From contig LXTH01000024.1 in the NCBI GenBank assembly GCA_001643555.1, forward strand, positions 524 to 7,237: a stretch of DNA of 6,714 nucleotides, read 5' to 3'. The translations under genes were made by a program, and so were the position numbers. Every line of letters begins with the position of its first letter. The stretch's first letter is position 1. The notes below the pieces were generated by a model. That model had not been told where the DNA came from and did not search any database. It saw nothing but the letters and a program-made list of their open reading frames with translations. This stretch comes from Nitrospirae bacterium SPGG5. Its GTDB lineage: Bacteria; Nitrospirota; Nitrospiria; Nitrospirales; UBA8639. Shown one piece after another: positions 1-5,975 of the stretch.

Positions 1-1239
1 CCCACGAGCCAGTTGCGCTTGGGTCGCCTTGTCCAACTCACTGCCGAATTGGGAAAAGGCCGCCAATTCTCGATATTGGGCGAGATCCAAACGAAGCGTT
101 CCCGCGACTTGTTTCATGGTTTTAATTTGTGCGGCACCCCCGACCCGAGAGACCGAAAGGCCGACGTTAATGGCTGGCCGAATACCCGAATAAAATAGGT
201 CACTCGCCAAATAAATCTGACCATCCGTAATGGAAATGACGTTGGTTGGGATATAGGCCGAGACGTCGCCAGCTTGCGTTTCAATAATGGGAAGAGCGGT
301 GAGGCTTCCTGAACCATTCTTCTCATTCAATTTTGCTGCCCGCTCCAACAACCGGGAATGCACGAAAAACACATCGCCCGGAAACGCTTCACGACCTGGT
401 GGACGCCGAAGTAACAAGGACATTTGCCGATAAGCCACCGCATGTTTTGATAAATCATCGTATACGATTAAGGCATGTTTGCCATTGTCTCTAAAGAATT
501 CCCCTATGGCTGCACCGGCATAGGGAGCAAAGAATTGAAGCGGTGCGGCATCACTGGCCGTCGCGGACACGACGGTGGTGAATTCCATGGCTCCAGCATC
601 TTCCAACGTTTTGATAACCCGCGCGACGGTTGAGCGTTTCTGGCCAATCGCCACATAAATACAAAATACGTTGAGGCCCTTTTGATTGATGATCGTATCA
701 ATCGCAATGGCCGTTTTTCCAGTCTGACGATCGCCAATGATTAGCTCCCGTTGGCCACGACCGATGGGGATCATCCCGTCAATGGCTTTCAAGCCCGTCT
801 GCAAAGGTTCGCCCACGGATTGCCGTTCCACCACACCAGGGGCTCGGACTTCAATTAACCGAGTCTCGGTGGCATTGATTGGGCCTTTCCCATCGATCGG
901 CTGACCAATGGCATCCACCACACGTCCGACTAAGGCATCACCCACCGGCACTTCCGCGATGCGCCCAGTGCGTTTAACCGGGTCACCTTCTTTAATGCCT
1001 GTATCCGGTCCCAAGAGCACGACACCAACGCTATCTTCTTCAAGGTTGAGTGCCACACCAAATAAATTGCCCGGGAACTCCAACAACTCCCCGGCCATGG
1101 CACCCTCTAAGCCGTAGACCTTGGCAATTCCATCCCCGACTTGAATGACATTGCCAGTCTCCGTGACATCGACGCGTTGTTCGAAGCCTTTAATCTTTTC
1201 CTGAATAATTGAACTGATTTCCTCTGCCTTGATCTGCAT
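1..1239 (-). CDS. atpA: ATP synthase F1 subunit alpha, 3' end cut by window edge
   Basis: Alpha subunit of the F1 head of the F0F1 ATP synthase, the non-catalytic nucleotide-binding partner of beta, on the cytoplasmic face of the inner membrane. The minus strand reads as 413 uninterrupted codons from an ATG at 1239 to the window edge. Visible landmarks are the beta-barrel N-domain (about residues 25-95), the Walker A motif GDRQTGKT (169-176), a Walker B-like LIVYDD (257-262), and the family signature [10 protein letters not shown] (355-364) followed by Arg365, which corresponds to the alpha arginine that completes the catalytic site on beta. The family is about 500-510 residues, so roughly 90 C-terminal residues lie outside the window. 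The start is set by AAGGGG six bases upstream, inside the last codons of atpH, from whose stop it is separated by 3 bases. The two genes are therefore co-transcribed. Identification is secure. Confidence 0.98.
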   Translation of the reverse strand, partial: MQIKAEEISSIIQEKIKGFEQRVDVTETGNVIQVGDGIAKVYGLEGAMAGELLEFPGNLFGVALNLEEDSVGVVLLGPDTGIKEGDPVKRTGRIAEVPVGDALVGRVVDAIGQPIDGKGPINATETRLIEVRAPGVVERQSVGEPLQTGLKAIDGMIPIGRGQRELIIGDRQTGKTAIAIDTIINQKGLNVFCIYVAIGQKRSTVARVIKTLEDAGAMEFTTVVSATASDAAPLQFFAPYAGAAIGEFFRDNGKHALIVYDDLSKHAVAYRQMSLLLRRPPGREAFPGDVFFVHSRLLERAAKLNEKNGSGSLTALPIIETQAGDVSAYIPTNVISITDGQIYLASDLFYSGIRPAINVGLSVSRVGGAAQIKTMKQVAGTLRLDLAQYRELAAFSQFGSELDKATQAQLARG

Positions 1240-1242
1240 GCC

Positions 1243-1782
1243 TTACCCCTTTACCAGTTGGGCCCGGATCTTTTCGAGTTGGCCCTTGACGGTACTATCA
1301 TATACTTTGCTTCCGATTCGAATTTGGATCCCGGCCAATAATGACGGGTCTTCTTGAAACGCGACGTCCACCGGACATTTCAGAAGCCCCTGCAGTTTGG
1401 ATTGAAGTTCTTCTCGTGCCTTCGTCTCAATACTTTGGGCCGAGGTAATGGACACCTGCTGTTTTCCTTGTTCCCGATCCATCAGGTCACGAAAGGCCTC
1501 AGCAATTTCTGGTAAGACACCCACACGATTTTTTTTCAGGAGTTGGTCACAAAATCTCCCCATGGTTGGTGGACTCCCCGCCCGTTCACTACAGCCAGTG
1601 AGCACAGAGGACTTTTCTTCCAGGGTAAAGACTGGTGACGCCAACACATGTTTAAGCGCCGTAGACTCTTGAATTGCGTTCGCCAGGGCCTGGAGCCCGG
1701 TTTGGGCGGCTTCCAAACTTCCCTGGTCAAGCAGATGAAACAAGGCTTGGGCGTAGCGTCTAGCAACGGTATTTTTCGTCAT
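1243..1782 (-). CDS. atpH: ATP synthase F1 subunit delta
   Basis: Delta subunit (homologue of mitochondrial OSCP), which ties the top of the F1 head to the peripheral b-subunit stalk of F0. The 179 residues match the usual family length of about 175-185. Visible features are the N-terminal helical-domain motif RRYAQALF (8-15), the region FCDQLLKKNRVGVLPEIAEAF (77-97, with conserved Asn85-Arg86 and Leu-Pro-Glu-Ile), and the C-terminal signature from Asp145 (DPSLLAGIQIRIGSKVYDS, 145-163) leading into KGQLEKIRAQL. The ATG at 1782 is the first possible start because an in-frame TAA lies two codons upstream. It has no recognisable Shine-Dalgarno. The gene heads the F1 cluster and is followed by atpA after 3 bases. 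Unusually, no atpF, atpE or atpB lies upstream; mnmA is there instead. Confidence 0.96.
   Translation of the reverse strand: MTKNTVARRYAQALFHLLDQGSLEAAQTGLQALANAIQESTALKHVLASPVFTLEEKSSVLTGCSERAGSPPTMGRFCDQLLKKNRVGVLPEIAEAFRDLMDREQGKQQVSITSAQSIETKAREELQSKLQGLLKCPVDVAFQEDPSLLAGIQIRIGSKVYDSTVKGQLEKIRAQLVKG
1246..1251 (-). promoter_or_regulatory. Shine-Dalgarno of atpA inside atpH
   Basis: The minus strand reads AAGGGG six bases before the atpA ATG. It is formed by the last two sense codons of atpH (Lys, Gly). Ribosomes finishing atpH would sit on this site, so translational coupling of the delta and alpha subunits is likely. It fixes the atpA start at 1239. Confidence 0.7.
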
Positions 1783-1821
1783 AATTTAGTCGCGTATTTG
1801 ATGAAGGCAAAACAACAGCCC

Positions 1822-1836
1822 TTGCGCTCGGCGCAA
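1822..1836. repeat. Small GC-rich hairpin in the atpH leader
   Basis: TTGCGC-TCG-GCGCAA gives a perfect 6-bp stem with a 3-base loop. On the minus strand it falls about 10-25 bases after the predicted atpH transcription start. It is preceded, not followed, by a run of seven T on that strand, so it is not a standard intrinsic terminator for mnmA. It could be a leader structure. Confidence 0.4.
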
Positions 1837-1853
1837 TACCAAAAAAACGCAGA

Positions 1854-1882
1854 ACGGTATCATGTGATTACATGAGTGTCAA
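1854..1882 (-). promoter_or_regulatory. Candidate sigma70-type promoter for atpH-atpA
   Basis: The minus strand has a perfect -35 box TTGACA (1877-1882), a 17-base spacer, and TACCGT (1854-1859) as a weak -10 box. The -10 is preceded by TGA, giving an extended -10 (TGn) element. The predicted start is near 1847, leaving a leader of about 65 bases before the atpH ATG. The location between mnmA and the F1 cluster fits. The -10 hexamer matches consensus at only three positions, so this is a prediction. Confidence 0.55.
1860..1875. repeat. Inverted repeat within the atpH promoter spacer
   Basis: TCATGT-GATT-ACATGA is a perfect 6-bp inverted repeat with a 4-base centre. It lies wholly inside the 17-base spacer between the proposed -35 and -10 boxes and its end overlaps the TGn element. 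This is a typical operator position, but no regulator is identified and chance occurrence cannot be excluded. Confidence 0.45.
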
Positions 1883-1906
1883 ATCATTCAACCACTTGGA
1901 GCGAAT

Positions 1907-3058
1907 TTATGAGACTCGACCTACGAATTGACCGGTGGTCGTTTCGGTCAGCTGGGGGGGTTCCCCCGGTTGGATTGGGGTTCGTTGAATAATTCCCCCT
2001 CCAAGCACCCGGTCTCTTTCATAAAACACGGCAGATTGTCCGGGACTCAATGCCTTCTGTGGGGTCTCAAACTGCACCTTCATGATTCCTTTTGATTCGT
2101 GGACAAGCTGTGCGGGGACGGCCGGAGACGCATATCGATATTTCACCCAGACGGACTGAGTTTCCATTGGCACGGTATCGCCATGCCAGATTATCTCCCT
2201 CACGAGACATTCTTGCTGTAGCAATGTGTCTTCCTTTCCAAGGACGACCGTATTGGTCTCCGGGACGACATGTTGAACATACAACCGTTCTCCGGTGGCA
2301 AGGCCCAGGCCCTTTCGTTGGCCTTGAGTATAAAAGGCAATTCCGCGATGCTCTCCAAGGTATTGGCCTTGGGAATCCACAAATGACCCAGGACGATTCG
2401 CTTGCGGGGCTTCAATCTTAATAAATTCTCGATAGTCTCCTTGGGTCACAAAACAAATTTCTTGGCTTTCGTGCATTTCCTCAAGGGGAAGATCCAATTC
2501 TTCGGCTTTCGCCCACACTTCGGTTTTGTGCAAGTGACCTACGGGAAACACAATGTGTGGCAACCAGGTTGGTGAAATACGGTATAGAAAATAGGATTGA
2601 TCTTTTTTGGAATCGATCCCTTTGAAAAGGAAATACCCTTGGGTCGTGGACTGTATGCGTGCGTAATGGCCTGTGGCCACATAGGATATACCTCGGGCTT
2701 GGGCAAGTTGGTACAACATGCCAAACTTAATTCGCTCATTGCATCGCACACAGGGATTGGGGGTTTCGCCTGATAAATATCCAGAGACAAAATCGTCGAT
2801 CACACCTTTCTGAAAGGCTTCACGAGTATCGACCACTTCGTGAGGGATATCCAATTGTTTAGCCACATGGCGGGCGAGCCCAACTTTACAACAACCCCGC
2901 TCCTGCCATTTTTTGGTGACCGCTACGGTTTCATCTTCCTGCTCCCACACTTTGAGGGTGACACCACGAACGTCATAACCCTGTTCCGTGAGAAGAAGAG
3001 CCGCGACAGAGCTATCCACGCCTCCACTCATTCCAAGAAGGACCGTTGGTCGTGACAT
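1907..3058 (-). CDS. mnmA: tRNA-specific 2-thiouridylase MnmA
   Basis: Cytoplasmic ATP-dependent enzyme that thiolates U34 of the Lys, Glu and Gln tRNAs to 2-thiouridine, using sulfur relayed as a persulfide. With the start at 3058 the protein has 383 residues, close to the family norm of about 360-380. Visible are the PP-loop SGGVDSS (11-17), the motif NPCVRCNERIKFG (101-113) with catalytic Cys103, TGHYAR (129-134), the region KKDQSYFLYR (151-160), and the second catalytic cysteine Cys202 in ESQEICFVTQGDY (197-209). The C-terminal barrel ends around GQSAVFYERDRVLGGGII. An in-frame ATG at 3121 would add 21 residues (MFTISMPTEITN...) and overlap the bactofilin gene by 56 bases. It was rejected because the PP-loop strand normally starts within a few residues of the N-terminus. 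The stop of the upstream bactofilin is 7 bases away, so the genes are probably co-transcribed. Its AGGAAG ribosome site is weak and distant. Confidence 0.96.
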   Translation of the reverse strand: MSRPTVLLGMSGGVDSSVAALLLTEQGYDVRGVTLKVWEQEDETVAVTKKWQERGCCKVGLARHVAKQLDIPHEVVDTREAFQKGVIDDFVSGYLSGETPNPCVRCNERIKFGMLYQLAQARGISYVATGHYARIQSTTQGYFLFKGIDSKKDQSYFLYRISPTWLPHIVFPVGHLHKTEVWAKAEELDLPLEEMHESQEICFVTQGDYREFIKIEAPQANRPGSFVDSQGQYLGEHRGIAFYTQGQRKGLGLATGERLYVQHVVPETNTVVLGKEDTLLQQECLVREIIWHGDTVPMETQSVWVKYRYASPAVPAQLVHESKGIMKVQFETPQKALSPGQSAVFYERDRVLGGGIIQRTPIQPGEPPQLTETTTGQFVGRVS

Positions 3059-3065
3059 GATGGGA

Positions 3066-3524
3066 TTACGCTTCCTGAGAACGGAGTTTGTGATCTCGGT
3101 GGGCATTGAGATCGTGAACATTTTCCATGGCAGCGGATGTATTTAAATCGTCAAGCTGACTGATACCCATGTCACACACCCCTTGGAACAAGACACCTTC
3201 TTCCATGGAAAACGATGGTGAGTGGACATCTCCAATTAAGACGGCAGGCTTCAAAAGTTGAACTTTTTTTGACGCGACGATGTTGCCTTCGACTTTTCCA
3301 CCGGACACGATAACGCCACCGGCTATCGACCCTTTGATCACAGCATGTTCCCCAATAATCAAGGTGTCCCTTGTGGTGAGCTCACCTTCGAAGTGACCAT
3401 CAATTCGTACCGTTCCATCGAAATTGGCTTTCCCTTTAAAATTAACGCCTTTCCCTAGGAAGGTATAATGATCTTCTTCAAAGATCGTGTCTTTCTTGTT
3501 TTTCTCGTCCTTATCGCCCCACAT
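3066..3524 (-). CDS. Bactofilin (polymer-forming cytoskeletal protein), second copy
   Basis: Bactofilins are small beta-helical proteins that self-assemble into filaments without nucleotide and act as scaffolds for cell shape, polar organelles or chromosome positioning. This 152-residue protein has a charged N-terminal tail (MWGDKDEKNKKD), a bactofilin core of about residues 19-120 with repeating short hydrophobic/Gly strands (GTVRIDGHFEGE at 37-48, VEGNIVA at 78-84, PAVLIGDV at 93-100) and the ending SMEEGVLFQGVC (106-117), then a polar, His/Asp-rich tail of about 32 residues. There is no signal peptide or transmembrane segment, although many bactofilins bind membrane through short N-terminal tails. 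The core aligns without gaps to the neighbouring bactofilin (about 55 of 102 identical by hand count), which indicates a tandem duplication. The start is supported by GAGGAGG five bases upstream. It is followed closely by mnmA. Confidence 0.93.
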   Translation of the reverse strand: MWGDKDEKNKKDTIFEEDHYTFLGKGVNFKGKANFDGTVRIDGHFEGELTTRDTLIIGEHAVIKGSIAGGVIVSGGKVEGNIVASKKVQLLKPAVLIGDVHSPSFSMEEGVLFQGVCDMGISQLDDLNTSAAMENVHDLNAHRDHKLRSQEA

Positions 3525-3625
3525 AAATGCCTCCTCAGCCTTTACGTTTGGATAGGCTCACGTTTAGGAGTTGCTTGGTCAAACTCTCAAAATGTTTGGC
3601 AATCGTTTTTCGTCCGGAATCCGAT
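3525..3625 (-). other. Spacer between the two bactofilin genes
   Basis: A 101-base non-coding gap with no terminator and no promoter I would defend. It contains a direct repeat, AAACGT, twice within about 16 bases, and a weak 5-bp stem (AGCCT...AGGCT) just before the Shine-Dalgarno of the downstream gene. Read-through from the first to the second bactofilin is the simplest reading. Confidence 0.3.
3530..3536 (-). promoter_or_regulatory. Strong Shine-Dalgarno of the second bactofilin gene
   Basis: The minus strand reads GAGGAGG five bases before the ATG at 3524, a near-perfect ribosome-binding site. It contrasts with parA, rsmG and atpH in this window, which have none that I can recognise. 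High translation would suit a filament-forming protein. Confidence 0.75.
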
Positions 3626-4123
3626 TTACACCGCTTTCAAACTATCATCGTACGCAGGCACCTTTTCCTGACTACTATAGCTCGAACTTTTCGTCATTGG
3701 GCCCATTTCACATGTTCCGTTAAACAACACGCCTTCTTCCATGGACAAAGACGGTGTCCTGACTGATCCGTTTAACACTGCGGGGGACATGAGTTGGATT
3801 TTTTCTCTAGCGACAATGTTCCCGAGGATTCTTCCCTGGCAGATAATCGTCCCGGCTTCCACTTTGGCATCGATCACCGCGCTTTTGCCAACAATGAGAA
3901 CGCCGTCCGTGTGAATTTCCCCTTCTAATTGTCCATCAATGCGAACCGTCCCTTGGTAACTAATCACACCTTTAAATTCGACGCCTTCACCGACAAACGC
4001 ACTGACATCATGACTCTGTTCAAAAACCTTATCATTACCTGATTGACTCCGTGATGAATCGGATAGGGAAAACCCTGTTGATGCCGTCGAGCTATTATCT
4101 GAATCACTATTCCTCCCAAACAT
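3626..4123 (-). CDS. Bactofilin (polymer-forming cytoskeletal protein), first copy
   Basis: This 165-residue bactofilin lies directly downstream of parB. It has a long, Ser-rich, probably disordered N-terminal tail (11 Ser in residues 6-28), a core of about residues 40-141 (GTVRIDGQLEGE at 58-69, ILGNIVA at 99-105, PAVLNGSV at 114-121, SMEEGVLFNGTC at 127-138), and a short Ser/Asp tail ending SLKAV. As in other family members, the core should form a right-handed beta-helix that polymerises head to tail. No signal peptide or transmembrane segment is seen. The N-terminal tail shares nothing with the other copy, so the two probably have different partners or locations while possibly co-polymerising. 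Its start is fixed by AAGGAGGG six bases upstream. It is 93 bases after parB, a gap that contains a candidate promoter. Which known bactofilin (for example BacA/B or BacM/N/O/P) it resembles most cannot be told from the sequence alone. Confidence 0.93.
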   Translation of the reverse strand: MFGRNSDSDNSSTASTGFSLSDSSRSQSGNDKVFEQSHDVSAFVGEGVEFKGVISYQGTVRIDGQLEGEIHTDGVLIVGKSAVIDAKVEAGTIICQGRILGNIVAREKIQLMSPAVLNGSVRTPSLSMEEGVLFNGTCEMGPMTKSSSYSSQEKVPAYDDSLKAV

Positions 4124-4129
4124 GGTCGT

Positions 4130-4137
4130 CCCTCCTT
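4130..4137 (-). promoter_or_regulatory. Strong Shine-Dalgarno of the first bactofilin gene
   Basis: AAGGAGGG on the minus strand, six bases before the ATG at 4123. It determines the start and predicts efficient translation. Confidence 0.75.
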
Positions 4138-4159
4138 CGATGTGGTGAAAATAAAAAAT

Positions 4160-4168
4160 ATTCTATCA
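4160..4168 (-). promoter_or_regulatory. Possible extended -10 promoter for the bactofilin genes
   Basis: The minus strand reads TGATAGAAT, a TGn extension followed by a -10 box with five of six consensus bases. A T-rich stretch follows, and the predicted start is about 30 bases before the bactofilin ATG. I see no good -35 box 17 bases upstream. If real, it would let the bactofilins be expressed separately from parAB. Confidence 0.35.
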
Positions 4169-4216
4169 CGTCTGAAAACATTCCTTCTTCCCTCGGGTGT
4201 ATAGCCTACCGAATTT

Positions 4217-5077
4217 TTACGATAAAATCACGTCCACAATGCGAGTGAGATCCTCGTCTGAATAGTAGGTCACTGTCAACTCTCCTCCTCGCTTTCGCGA
4301 TCGAATGGCTACCTTGGTTCCCAATTGTTTTCGAAGTTGCTCTTCGACAGTCGAGTAACGACTGTGAGACCCAGATTGTTCTGTCTTTTTCGAATCCTTT
4401 TTTAACCCGGTCGAGCTTGTTTTTATCAACCGTTCCAAATCGCGGACTGACAGTTGATCGCGAAGAACCTTTTTGGCGACGGTGATTTGTGTCTGGGAGT
4501 TTCGAATACCCAAAATGACTTTGGCATGGCCGAGCGTCAGTTCTTCTGACCGTATTAACTGTTGTATTTCACTAGGTAAAGTTACTAGTCTTAAAATATT
4601 GGCGATAGAGGACCGCTCCCGGCCCACTCGTTCGGCCACAATTTCCTGTGTTAAACCAAATTCCTCAATTAATTTCGTATAGGCATGGGCTTCTTCCATT
4701 GGATTCAAATCTTTTCGTTGTATATTCTCAACAAGGGCCAATACCGTGGATTCGTAATCCTTCGTATTACGAACAATGACCGGCACGGTTGATAGATTGG
4801 CTAATTTGGCCGATCGGAAGCGGCGTTCACCGGCAATGAGCTCATAAACACCATCACCTTTTCTTCGCACTAAAATTGGTTGAAGAAGCCCATTTTGTCG
4901 GATCGATTCAGCCAAACTTTCTAAATCTTCTTGCAAAAACGTTTTTCGTGGCTGGAATCGATTCGGTACAATCTGCGTGATCGGGACCATTTGGATGACC
5001 TGGTCTGATCCCGAAGAGCGTGGGTCATGGCCTGGCAATAATGCTCCAAACCCCTTACCTAAAGCTTTTTTCTCCAT
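4217..5077 (-). CDS. parB: Chromosome-partitioning protein ParB (Spo0J), a CTP-dependent DNA clamp
   Basis: ParB loads at parS, slides along DNA as a CTP-gated clamp, stimulates the ParA ATPase and recruits SMC to the origin region. The 286 residues fit the family. The N-terminus KKALGKGFGALL (3-14) is the typical ParA-contacting segment. The CTP-binding ParB/Srx domain follows, with GLLQPILVRR (63-72), GERRFRSAKLA (83-93) and ENIQRKDLNPMEEA (117-130). A helix-turn-helix region, LTQEIVAERVGRERSSIAN (142-160), reads parS. A basic linker (about 220-240) leads to the C-terminal dimerisation domain (about 242-286). The start at 5077 overlaps the end of parA by 23 bases, indicating translational coupling. 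Two matching parS sites lie nearby at 5953 and 6631. All key motifs are intact. Confidence 0.97.
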   Translation of the reverse strand: MEKKALGKGFGALLPGHDPRSSGSDQVIQMVPITQIVPNRFQPRKTFLQEDLESLAESIRQNGLLQPILVRRKGDGVYELIAGERRFRSAKLANLSTVPVIVRNTKDYESTVLALVENIQRKDLNPMEEAHAYTKLIEEFGLTQEIVAERVGRERSSIANILRLVTLPSEIQQLIRSEELTLGHAKVILGIRNSQTQITVAKKVLRDQLSVRDLERLIKTSSTGLKKDSKKTEQSGSHSRYSTVEEQLRKQLGTKVAIRSRKRGGELTVTYYSDEDLTRIVDVILS

Positions 5078-5825
5078 TTCCTAACAACTCCTTACACATT
5101 TCGATGTAGGCTTTCGACCCTGCAGAGGCTGCATTATACAAAAGACCAGGCCGGCCATAACTGGGTGCCTCTGCTAAGGCCACGTTTCGTGGGATGATTG
5201 ATTGGTAGACTTTTCGACCAAAAAACTTTCTCACTTCCTCTGACACTTGCTTGGAAAGGGTGAGTCTGGCATCCCACATCGTCAACAGAATACCTTCTAA
5301 TACCAACCGTGGGTTAAAGGAATCACGAACACGATCAATATTGGAGATCAAACTCCCCAATCCCTCCATTGCGTAATATTCGCACTGGACGGGGATAAGT
5401 ACTGAATGGGCCGCCGTAAGGGCATTCACCGTCAACAGGCCCAAAGCTGGTGGGCAATCGACAATAATAAAATCATACTGATCGCTCACCTCCGCGACCA
5501 CCTGTTGCAGGGCGTACTCTCGGTCTGCCACATCGGCCAACTCGACTTCTGCACCTGCAAGGTCAGGCCCGGAGGGAAGTATGTGTAACTCTGGTATCTG
5601 GGTTGGAACAATAGCTGTCTTGGCTTGATCCTTTTTTATCAAACAATCATAAATAACCTTTTTAGGGCTTTCGATCCCAAGTCCACCGGTAGCATTGGCT
5701 TGAGGATCGAGATCGATGAGTAACACAGCCTTTTGAGAAATCGCCAGTGCAGCAGCCAGATTCACCGATGTGGTGGTTTTACCAACTCCACCCTTTTGAT
5801 TCGCAACTGCGATGATCTTAGCCAT
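5055..5825 (-). CDS. parA: Chromosome-partitioning ATPase ParA (Soj)
   Basis: ParA is a deviant-Walker ATPase. Its ATP dimer binds DNA non-specifically and is released by ParB, which pulls ParB-parS complexes apart. The 256 residues match chromosomal (type Ia) ParA/Soj without the N-terminal operator-binding domain of plasmid ParA. Visible are the deviant Walker A KGGVGKTT (11-18, signature Lys11 and Lys16), the A' motif DLDPQANAT (38-46, catalytic Asp40), Walker B FIIVDCPP (119-126, Asp123), and the conserved IPRNVALAEAPSYGRP (211-226). The start MAKIIAVANQKGG is canonical, but no Shine-Dalgarno is visible upstream. The gene follows rsmG after 147 bases containing a parS site and heptad repeats, and overlaps parB. 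Lack of a DNA-binding autoregulatory domain means regulation, if any, would come through ParB at parS. Confidence 0.97.
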   Translation of the reverse strand: MAKIIAVANQKGGVGKTTTSVNLAAALAISQKAVLLIDLDPQANATGGLGIESPKKVIYDCLIKKDQAKTAIVPTQIPELHILPSGPDLAGAEVELADVADREYALQQVVAEVSDQYDFIIVDCPPALGLLTVNALTAAHSVLIPVQCEYYAMEGLGSLISNIDRVRDSFNPRLVLEGILLTMWDARLTLSKQVSEEVRKFFGRKVYQSIIPRNVALAEAPSYGRPGLLYNAASAGSKAYIEMCKELLGNGEKSFR

Positions 5826-5859
5826 TGAAATAATGAAGCTTTTTTAACTTAGGTTTTTA

Positions 5860-5887
5860 GGCTGAAGGCTCAAGACTAAAGGCTAAA
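5860..5887. repeat. Four tandem heptad repeats
   Basis: On the plus strand four 7-base units follow one another: GGCTGAA, GGCTCAA, GACTAAA, GGCTAAA (consensus GRCTVAA). They lie between the parS palindrome and parA. The last unit also forms a hairpin with the following bases: AAGGCT-AAA-AGCCTT at 5879-5893. An alternative 7-bp stem pairs 5864-5870 with 5888-5894. The hairpin is not followed by a T-run on the minus strand, so it does not look like an intrinsic terminator. Confidence 0.6.
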
Positions 5888-5917
5888 AGCCTTCGATATT
5901 CAGTCTATCCCCCTCAG

Positions 5918-5941
5918 CAGTTTCAATCTTTTTTGAAGCTG
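5918..5941. repeat. Imperfect inverted repeat between rsmG and parA
   Basis: CAGTTTCAA and TTGAAGCTG are 9-base arms that pair with one exception (a T-G wobble on the plus strand, a C-A mismatch on the minus strand) around a 6-base T-rich centre. It sits just downstream of the rsmG stop in the direction of transcription. With no T-run after it on the minus strand, a terminator role is doubtful. Confidence 0.3.
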
Positions 5942-5945
5942 TTTA

Positions 5946-5975
5946 TAGGAAATGTTCCACGTGGAACATTTCCTA
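5946..5975. promoter_or_regulatory. parS: parS centromere site inside a perfect 30-bp palindrome
   Basis: The core TGTTCCACGTGGAACA (5953-5968) is a known form of the bacterial parS site bound by ParB (general consensus TGTTNCACGTGNAACA). Here the symmetry runs well beyond 16 bp: the 15-base arm TAGGAAATGTTCCAC is followed immediately by its exact reverse complement. The first three bases on the minus strand are the rsmG stop codon TAG. The site lies about 120 bases upstream of parA, so ParB binding could also affect parAB expression. In RNA it would fold into a 13-bp hairpin at the end of the rsmG message. Confidence 0.93.

Noticed and set aside
1783..1906. Intrinsic terminator after mnmA
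   Set aside because: The only good hairpin (1822-1836) has its T-run on the wrong side for minus-strand transcription, and the area right after the mnmA stop has no stable stem.
1956..1967. G5-TT-C5 palindrome near the 3' end of mnmA
   Set aside because: It falls in codons for the Pro-Gly-Glu-Pro-Pro segment. The short loop and coding position make chance more likely than a signal.
2092..2421. A 109-residue open frame on the plus strand
   Set aside because: It lies wholly opposite mnmA, whose motifs are intact, and has no recognisable domain or ribosome site. It is an antisense shadow.
3059..3121. A 21-residue N-terminal extension of MnmA from the ATG at 3121
   Set aside because: It would overlap the bactofilin gene by 56 bases and place extra residues before the PP-loop strand that normally begins MnmA.
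3527..3766. Plus-strand open frames around the bactofilin spacer
   Set aside because: They overlap the coding parts of both bactofilin genes and show no domain or conserved composition.
5895..5930. Promoter for parA with -35 TTGAAA and a -10 about 17 bases downstream
   Set aside because: The matching -10 hexamer (CTGAAT) has only three consensus bases and no extended -10, too weak to list as a feature.
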